DNA from: Melitaea cinxia
Taxonomy: Eukaryota > Arthropoda > Insecta > Lepidoptera > Nymphalidae
Length of the DNA stretch: 64,000 bases
Assembly (NCBI RefSeq): GCF_905220565.1
Contig: NC_059408.1
Location: 3,906,508-3,970,507, forward strand
Reading direction: 5' to 3'
Program-made: the position numbers and the translations under genes
Part shown: positions 56,677-64,000 of the stretch, one piece after another
Position numbering within the stretch: position 1 is the stretch's first letter
How the letters are laid out: the number at the start of each line of letters is the position of its first letter
Notes under the pieces: generated by a model
Seen by the model: only the letters and a program-made list of their open reading frames with translations
What the model was told of the DNA's origin: nothing
Database searches by the model: none

Positions 56677-58502
56677 GGTTCTATTAATCCATCTAGAGTA
56701 AGTGCTTAACCAGTAGTTATACCATTTTGGTGATAATTGTTTCTCTATTTCCTATTTCTATTCATTTTTATAAACCTACATAATTATTTTAGTAATCTAA
56801 GCGGATGTTTTTGTGTTGTGGGCATTTTCGGATTCCTGCCATAAGATTTTAACGAACTTAATGTTCTTCATAGTGGGATTAATAGTCATTTTTCAAATTT
56901 GTTACAACGAGCAACAACAGCGCTGGAGTAAATATTCTATTGCCTCACCGATTTCTCCATTCCATTATAGAAATATCACAAAATTTCAACTCTCAAATTA
57001 AGCATACAAAATGTAATGTACGAGTACCTATACAAAGTTACAGCTATTGCTAATATACACACAATATTGGCAGCCAATAAATTAATAATACACTAAACAA
57101 TGTCTACAGTAGTCTCGCAAACGTATTTCAAGAGTCAGTCAACACATTTTCCGCGCGACTTCGCCCCGGGTGGGGGGTGAGGTCGCAAACAATACAATCA
57201 CGACCAATCTGCCGCGCAAATAGGAAAATAGAGTGCACGATGAGACAGGACCGGCTTTGATACGAATTATGAGTAAATTGCTTTTATGTTGTCGTATATT
57301 ATTTATTATTTACTTTAACTTATTATTTAACGAGAAGCTACGAATCATTAAATATATATTAAAGTAGTTTGATTGCGTATAATTACTTTTTAAATTAATT
57401 TAGCATGTATGCGAACATACTATTATAGATTCGATTAATAATCCAGATCACCACTGTATACTTTTATCTTTTTATTTTATTTACAGGTAATGGATCTTCT
57501 TTGATTAAGAAGACTTAGAAACACGCTTTTTTGCCCCTAACTGGCGTGTACAGATGTCACAGAAATTATTTTAATATATGTGAGCTAATTACAAAAATTT
57601 AGCACTAGTACATTCAACCGTGGAATGTATGGCTAGAATTGAAATGTCTTCCTTACTCGACTATCTTGATTTCATTACCTACAATAATTAATTTTATTTG
57701 ATATCGCGACGTCAAAATCGGTCCAGCCGTTTCTACATATGAATTTATTAAAAACCGGTTATTTTAATATTACAAACAGACACACCAATTTTATTTATTA
57801 TTTTAACATCACAAAATAAATAATTTTATATTATGTGTATAAATAAATTGTAAATTTTACTGTTGAATGATTAAAAATATATTGAAATATAAGCAAAGCC
57901 TAATGTGAAATTTGCTGTACTCTGAAACGAGTCTAATTGGTAATTGGACGGGACGAACCTGTAAAAAAAATACGTTTTAAAACAGATACAGTCCGTCCCA
58001 CGGTTTCTCCAAGATCGAGTATCGTTTTCGAATCCTCGTGAATCCGTACAATTTTCCGCCGGTCATTTTTCATAGTTTCCCGGCGCCCGAGGCCCGCTTC
58101 CAATACTTATTTGTTCGTAAATAGACAATGCTTACGATATTGTGTTTATAGCGATACTCGAACGGCCCGAGATTATTTGGAAAGTTTTTATGGGTATAGT
58201 AAAAGATAAATTGACAAACAATCCCGGGAGAAAGAGTTGAAGGGTTAAGAATCGTCGTGATGTCAATTTTTCGCGTAAAATATTTCGATTGTAAGCAATA
58301 ACTTATAAAATTTCTTAGGTAAGCAAACTAGCTTAAATTTATATTTGAATACTATTACATATTTTGAGGCCTAATTGGATAAAGTACTAATAGTAGTAAT
58401 AAACTAAGTGCCTAAGTGGATATAATATGTACTAACCACTTGTGCCTAAGCGAAATTTAAATGAAATTAAACAACTTGCTCTAATGCAATCATGGGTTAA
58501 AT
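56677..58502. other. no supported gene
   Basis: AT-rich with GC-richer blocks at 57140-57240 and 57990-58120. No exon recognised. Confidence 0.45.
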
Positions 58503-58735
58503 ACGCTTCAGCCTGTAATATCCCACTACTGGGCATAGGCCTCTTTCCCCATGTAGGAGAAGGAACAGAGCTTAATCCACCACGCTGCTTCAATGCGGGT
58601 TGGCGGATATATTATGATATACTATAAGTTACGATCGATATCAGTTGTACATGATAACAACCGGGACCGACGGCTTAACGTGCTATCCGAGGCACGGTGG
58701 GGAGACCCACAAGGACTGCACAAACACCCAATGGG
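58503..58735 (-). mobile_element. SINE (Metulj-like), head-truncated, minus strand
   Basis: CAGCCTGTAATATCCCACTA, CTTAATCCACCACGCTGCTT, AACCGGGACCGACGGCTTAA and GAGACCCACAAGGACTGCAC match the copy at 56338-56676. The tRNA-like head is missing. Confidence 0.82.
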
Positions 58736-60194
58736 TTAAATAAAAAATAGAAATTAGTAACAGCTCACAAACGTATAGTTACATAGAGTTCACTTTCAAT
58801 GATAGATTTTTAAAAAGAAGGAATAAGAAAACTTTTAAGTCTCAACTATCAAAGTATATTTTAGAGAATACCCACTTTTATAGTGATTAAGAACAAATAT
58901 AAAACGACTTATTTATACTATATTCCGTTAACTAAGTACCTACTTATAAGGCGAATATTTGTATTATACATTTATTATGTTGTTCTCATGTAAGTGAATT
59001 TTCTTTTTGAGAATAAATTCTTTAAACCTAACCTAAACTTTTCTATTGTAGTTGTTTTTCGCTTGCTACGCTACTAAAATTTGTATTAATAATTCTTCTT
59101 TTTTTTGAGGGAAGACGCCTTTTCCGAACACTAGCAGATTAATTTTTTTAACTACCAGATTGTTATGATTTAGTATAACACTAATTTCTCACAGTTATTA
59201 ATTACAAAATAAGATATGATTTTACTTTAAAAATATCGCATTTATTTTTGGGGTTTTAACGGACAAATAAAATGAAAATACACAGAATTATATTTGCCAT
59301 TATTTCTACTTTCTATTCGAACAAATAGTAATGAATCCTTTGTTTCACGAAATCGTATTGATAGTGTAAGTGGTCTTCATATTATTTCTAATGGCGGGTG
59401 TAATAAAGTAGAGCGGTGATATATCGCCGGGGCCGACCTTTTAGCCCATAAACAATGCACAAAGGTCCGACGATAAAACTAAAATATTATGGAAATAACG
59501 GTTAAACACACTTTGTTTCTGTCCTCGGCCTTTTTTGTTTACTTCACGTTTTTGTATTAACTTAGCTATTATGTACTATAATGTACACCAGAACCTACAT
59601 ACATATTAGGTATCCATACATATAAGTAACAAATGCTAATATTTATATAAACGAAGTAAAAAGAAATTCTCATTTTAAAAAAAAAAATTATTTCTAAAAT
59701 CACGACTTCAGAATGAAATTCATTTGCATTAATTACGTTGTAACTTTCAATTGAATGAAGATTTTGCAAAGTGATTTAAGACAGGCCTATGTTTTTTTGT
59801 GTCATCATCAAACTCATAAGTGAAAGAGAAGATTTGTAGTTTATTAGTTGAGATGATAAAGACTCTAAGTTATATCTATAATAAGCTAAATTGACCCTAA
59901 GTTAATAAGTGTTTACCAGGACAACGCTCTTATAAATATTACTCGAGTTATACCGATTTCTTACGAAGTTAAAATTGACAACCGATACTCCCCGAAGGAG
60001 ATGAATGATCGATGTCGGTGAATTAAATATAAAATTCGACAATTATATTAGAGGGAAAATTCTCGAAGCGAAATAACTTGGCTATACTTGATCGCTTTTT
60101 AAAATAAAATTTATATAATAGAATTTTTTGTTTGACAATTTGCTTGATGTTTGCTTGATATATGAAGATTTTTTTTCCAATTTAACATAATCGT
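58736..60194. other. no supported gene
   Basis: AT-rich sequence without recognisable features. Confidence 0.5.
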
Positions 60195-60385
60195 GTTGCT
60201 TGCGAACGAAAAAAAAAACCGACTTCAATTAGATCGACCAGTAATACAATGTAGGTAGACGAAAAAATAGTAAAATAAATAAACATTATTAGGAGATAGC
60301 TGAAAAATTAATTATCAGGTCTCGATTAATTTACAATGTGGCAAGCACCACCTTCCGACTAAAAAAAAAAATGATCCTAAAAAAC
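60195..60385 (+). mobile_element. 5' part of the ACCGACTTCAATTACATCGA element
   Basis: GCTTGCGAACGAAAAAAAAA then ACCGACTTCAATTAGATCGA and GACGAAAAAATAGTAAAATA match the left part of 16497-17098. The right half is missing after about 60380. Confidence 0.7.
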
Positions 60386-60461
60386 CTAGTTAACGTTTCT
60401 CATCTAGAAACCACTTCTTGAGGGCTGTATTATCAAATTAGATCAAGTCTATATAGGCCGA

Positions 60462-60870
60462 GAGCCCAGGAGAACCAGACTTTCGTCATTTCATAAAAAC
60501 TGAAAATTTCTCAGTACATGCTCCCAAAACCGATAGAAGCAATGGCCAAATACGAAGTTTAACTCATGGTTACTTTGGCAGACACCAGGTATCAAAGGGT
60601 TATAAAATTTGCCTAGGTGGGTATTGGAGCTATCGAAATTGACCGACTACTGAAGAAAAATCTTCTAATAGGTACCCAAGTGACACGTATGAAATTCAGT
60701 TTTATACTATGACGTAATTTTAATTACAAAAGTTTATGGCTCTGGTTAACGCGATATCTAATATTACTTCGAGCAGAATAGTAAAAATTACGCATTAGGA
60801 AATGACAAACTTTGAAATGAGAAACTTTCAGCTTTTATAAAATGACAAAAGTCTGGCCCTCACGGGCTCT
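60462..60870. mobile_element. ~410-bp element with ~52-bp inverted ends
   Basis: GAGCCCAGGAGAACCAGACT at 60462 continues as TCGTCATTTCATAAAAACTG, and both recur inverted at 60815-60870 (GACAAAAGTCTGGCCCTCAC, AACTTTCAGCTTTTATAAAA) with several differences. The centre is non-coding. It fits a decayed MITE. Confidence 0.65.
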
Positions 60871-62094
60871 TATGTTAATAGGCAGATTTGAAGGAATGGT
60901 TTACTACATGACAGATGATTTTCTAGACTTACAGGAATTTTAATGTATTCCAGGATTCACTAAAGACTTTCTGTAGGTGTATCATCTTATGTTCACCTTC
61001 ACAAATTTAATTTGTTAGTCGCCTACGACCTGCTTCCGCTTTTTATGGCACATAGAGGCTGTACAATCACCGCATTTCCAAATTGAAATAATAAACTCCA
61101 GGGGTATGACAGAACTTTACAGATGGTGGCTACATTAGTAAAATTTACAATGTACCAGTCGAATACTGCTAACAATTCAAAGTTAACAACAAAAGTGAAT
61201 CTTTTCGGACCTTATATCACACAGAGTTAGTGAGAGTAGCTATAGCTAGTGATTTTTATTGAAGACGGTAATGTCTAACCAACTCAACCCTAAATCATAC
61301 AAAAGGAACACTAGCAAACAAATTGCATTTAACCCGGCCCATTACTCATTAGGCCGGTAGCGACGCGGTCAAAGAGACCCTTCGATGTTTGCCCTAATCA
61401 GACGCACACAGCAATATGCCGCATGTTTGTCTACAGATGATCACCGCATCGCAACTGTTACATTTTTAAAATTTAACTTTTTTCTAACCCTCTCCTGAAA
61501 TGGCTTGTGGTTCCTTAATAGGGCTGTTCACCCTTCAGTCTTGCTTTGAACGTTTGTTTTCATCTTAAATATTTAACAGTTGCTTGTAACGCGTTTTGAT
61601 GCGCTGTTTTTGTTCTGAACCTTAGGACGCTCTTAACAAATATGAGCAACTTAGGGTATTATTTGAGCTTCTACGTGTTTTTTTTAACAGTATTAGATAA
61701 TTTAAAAGTAAAAATAAAAATGTACCTATTAATTTCTATCAATACATGAGTTTTATTTTGTGTAAAATTATATTCTACTAGACTCTCGTAATCTTAATTT
61801 ATATCATGAAAAATATAAAGAGAAGTTAAATATTCTTATACCTACTTCAGAAAAATCCCGCGTCTCACTTGCATTCGTGTCAAATAATGGTAAGTGACAA
61901 AGGCATAAAACTATAAACCCAATACTATGTTTTATTGTCTACGCAAGCCACCCGTGAATGTTTGCGTTACGCTCGTTTAGCGGCTCGGTTTCCGAACGAG
62001 CCATCGCGGCGCCGAGCGTTAACTTACATATGACGTCACGCCCGGGGCACCGCACATGGCGCTGGCAATTTTGTAAATTACACGCGTGTTTAAA
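60871..62094. other. no supported gene
   Basis: Mixed AT-rich DNA. A CpG-rich block at 61940-62090 (GCGGCGCCGAGCGTTAAC, CACGCCCGGGGCACCGC) might be regulatory or promoter DNA. Confidence 0.4.
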
Positions 62095-62195
62095 TTTTGA
62101 ACCGAATTATTTGAGCCTATTTGAATTGGTACCGCATTATTTGAGCCTATTTGAATTTGGAACCACATTATCTGAGCCTATTTGAATTTGGAACG
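62095..62195. repeat. ~31-bp tandem repeat, three copies
   Basis: TTATTTGAGCCTATTTGAAT recurs with linkers GGTACCGCA and TTGGAACCACA. It lies directly after the CpG-rich block. Confidence 0.9.
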
Positions 62196-63297
62196 TTCGG
62201 TAATCGGACTAGGATTAGTGACAAGATTATTTACAATAATAGAGTGCGAGGGGACGGAAAATTGGGAGCGTAATCCTCGTAATGCGGACAGAAATGAAAA
62301 TTGTTATGTTCGTAATGTCAAATGACATTATGGGAGTCTATTTCGAGGCGTTAGCGATAATTTAATAATATTGAAGGAGGAATTACGTTTTATTTTATGA
62401 AAATGAATGGATATAATTTTGAATATTTTCTTTTATTAATCATAGTTGTTTGTGCTATAAATATAATCATTTGAAGAAATTAAATTTATTTTTGAATAAT
62501 AAGATTAAATTAAAGGTACCATAAATAAGCTTAGATTTATTATTATAAATAAGCTTAGACATAAAAATTTGTTTTACACTTATGAATTTAGTATCAAGAA
62601 ACGTAGCGGAAAAAATCTATGTCTAACTTTCCTAACCACAAAGATAAAAAAAAATTAACAGTCATAAATATAATCATAGTCAAAAGATTGAAGAAGAAAT
62701 AATAACAACAGTTGTCTGACTAAATAAGCGGGTGCCGTGAAGCGATGTATGTACATTGATGCAATTCGCCACAAAGGGGTTGCAGCGTAAAAACTAGCTA
62801 ACAAGCGGAGCGCTGAGCCGGAGGCGTCGTGACGTACTGCATGAACCGTTTCCACTGAATTTGACTGCTAATTTCTAACATTATATGTATACATACAACA
62901 AAGACATAAATTGAGCATGTTCATAATGTGTTCCCATATTGTTCTGACAGTGTTGCAAGCGTGGCCATGAGATCACTGGTGCACTGAATATTGGGAAAGA
63001 ATAACGACAATCATTATAAATATGTCATTTAATGCATTTATTTTTAGGTAAAAAATTAACTTTGATACTTTTTAGATAGTTAAACACAACCACCTATACA
63101 TAACACTTACTGATTAATTTTTATTAATTTTTTATTAAATTTACTTATCAAGAAAATTAGCTCTAGCCTTTATAATATTTTTTTCCTTCATTTTAACAAG
63201 ATTAACAATTTATTATTTACTTACGCCGACACATTTATATAACGTTAACCTTTAAAAAAAAAACATCTTCTATATCAAAGCTAAAACAAAACAAAAT
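62196..63297. other. no supported gene
   Basis: AT-rich. A GC-richer patch at 62730-62850 is open for 66 codons on the minus strand, but the peptide (METVHAVRHDASGSALRL...) matches nothing I know. TAAATAAGCTTAGA is repeated near 62522 and 62545. Confidence 0.4.
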
Positions 63298-63337
63298 TCA
63301 ATGGAATAGTAGAAACAATTTTCTACTATTCCATTGA
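63298..63337. repeat. perfect 18-bp hairpin
   Basis: TCAATGGAATAGTAGAAA and its exact inverse complement surround a 4-nt loop CAAT. Similar in design to the hairpin at 6174-6217, but with unrelated sequence. Confidence 0.88.
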
Positions 63338-64000
63338 TTAGTTTTGAATATTATACCTACTCGTATATATGAGAGTCTCATATGTGTTCAAAACTACATC
63401 CATTGAATTATGCTCTACTAACAAAACTAATCTAGCTCATTTCATGCTTAGTTGTTGTTTGCTTATTTTTGTTATCATTGATGTCATCATTAATTGATTC
63501 ATTATTTTATAAGAATGCTGAGTTGCTTTTCAACAAAACAACATCACATTATTGGCTAATTATTTTTATTATATGCTGTGTTAGAAACCTATATGTATTT
63601 AAATAAATAATAAATATTATTGCACGCGTGCTACAATGGAAACGTGTTCTAATTCACAATTTGCCGCTCGCGGGGAACACGTCTAAATTCCGCCGAGCTG
63701 CAAATGAATCCGTTAGGAAAAGAAATTTGTGTATCGCGTCTAACTAATGATATTTTCATGTTGATATTTACTTACACTTCTGTTTTCTATTATTATATTC
63801 TAGAAAGGAATGTATACTTAAATTGTCGTAAGGCTGTTTCGTGCTACAAATGTTTGAAAGGTTTGAATGAAAATTTCACGGAAATTAATTTATTTGAATT
63901 GTTAAATTTTAATGTGTTATCAACAATCAAGTGTAATATATGTCGTATTTTATTACTATATAACATAGTTGAGCAAGTTTGTTTCTACGTAGCAACTGGT
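63338..64000. other. no supported gene
   Basis: AT-rich. A higher-complexity block at 63630-63740 (TTTGCCGCTCGCGGGGAACA) is unassigned. Confidence 0.45.

Noticed and set aside
62655..62855. 66-codon minus-strand frame as a Ctf18 upstream exon
   Set aside because: The peptide does not resemble Ctf18, and its low-complexity end (leucine run) comes from repeats. No matching donor was found.

Overview
The window looks like nuclear DNA of a lepidopteran (moth or butterfly). It is very AT-rich, almost gene-free over long stretches, and full of repeats that I recognise as typical of butterfly and moth genomes. These include tRNA-headed SINEs ending near GCAGTGGGATATTACAGGCTG (Metulj-like), LINE 3' ends with (TGA)n or 'CGCCTTTGTACAT' tails, Helitron-helicase remnants, mariner remnants and a Ty3/gypsy retrotransposon. 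Family names come from memory of such repeats; no database was searched.

Two host genes can be supported, both only in part. They are convergent. On the plus strand, two spliced exons (38184-38320 and 38706-38935) encode the C-terminus of a paired-like homeodomain transcription factor, recognised by an OAR motif (SSSVAELRRKAHEHSAALL). They are followed by a long AT-rich 3'UTR that plausibly ends at an AATAAA at 42420-42425 with a GT-rich stretch behind it. No homeodomain exon is visible upstream, so the 5' part of the gene lies beyond a very long intron or outside the window. On the minus strand, two exons (54286-54232 and 46491-46388) encode the extreme C-terminus of Ctf18, the large subunit of the alternative PCNA clamp loader. 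Their splice phases fit and a 7.7 kb intron full of transposons separates them.

Layout. 1-27.9 kb: presumed intronic or intergenic DNA with SINEs, a collapsed LTR element (3.64-4.89 kb), a mariner remnant (5.4-6.06 kb), MITEs, a 72-bp minisatellite (18.5-18.9 kb) and a LINE 3' end (24.4-24.9 kb). 27.9-32.7 kb: a complete Ty3/gypsy element with apparently identical 189-bp LTRs, a 5-bp target duplication and one intact 1406-codon gag-pol frame, so a recent insertion. 33.1-37.5 kb: a possible conserved element, a near-perfect 490-bp foldback next to a Pif1/Helitron helicase tail, and a second Helitron remnant. 38-42.4 kb: the homeobox gene tail with a degenerate tandem duplication of its last codons and 3'UTR. 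42.8-46 kb: the intergenic interval between the convergent genes. 46.4-54.3 kb: the Ctf18 tail, holding a 558-bp foldback, a pair of ~530-bp direct repeats with a terminal hairpin, and a second mariner remnant. 54.3-64 kb: SINEs, inverted-repeat elements and unassigned AT-rich DNA.

I see no CRISPR array, no operon-like structure and no new multi-gene system. The observations most worth following are the duplicated stop-codon/3'UTR unit of the homeobox gene, the two long foldbacks, the direct-repeat pair with conserved end hairpin, and the young retrotransposon with its duplicated PBS and DLLPGK repeats.
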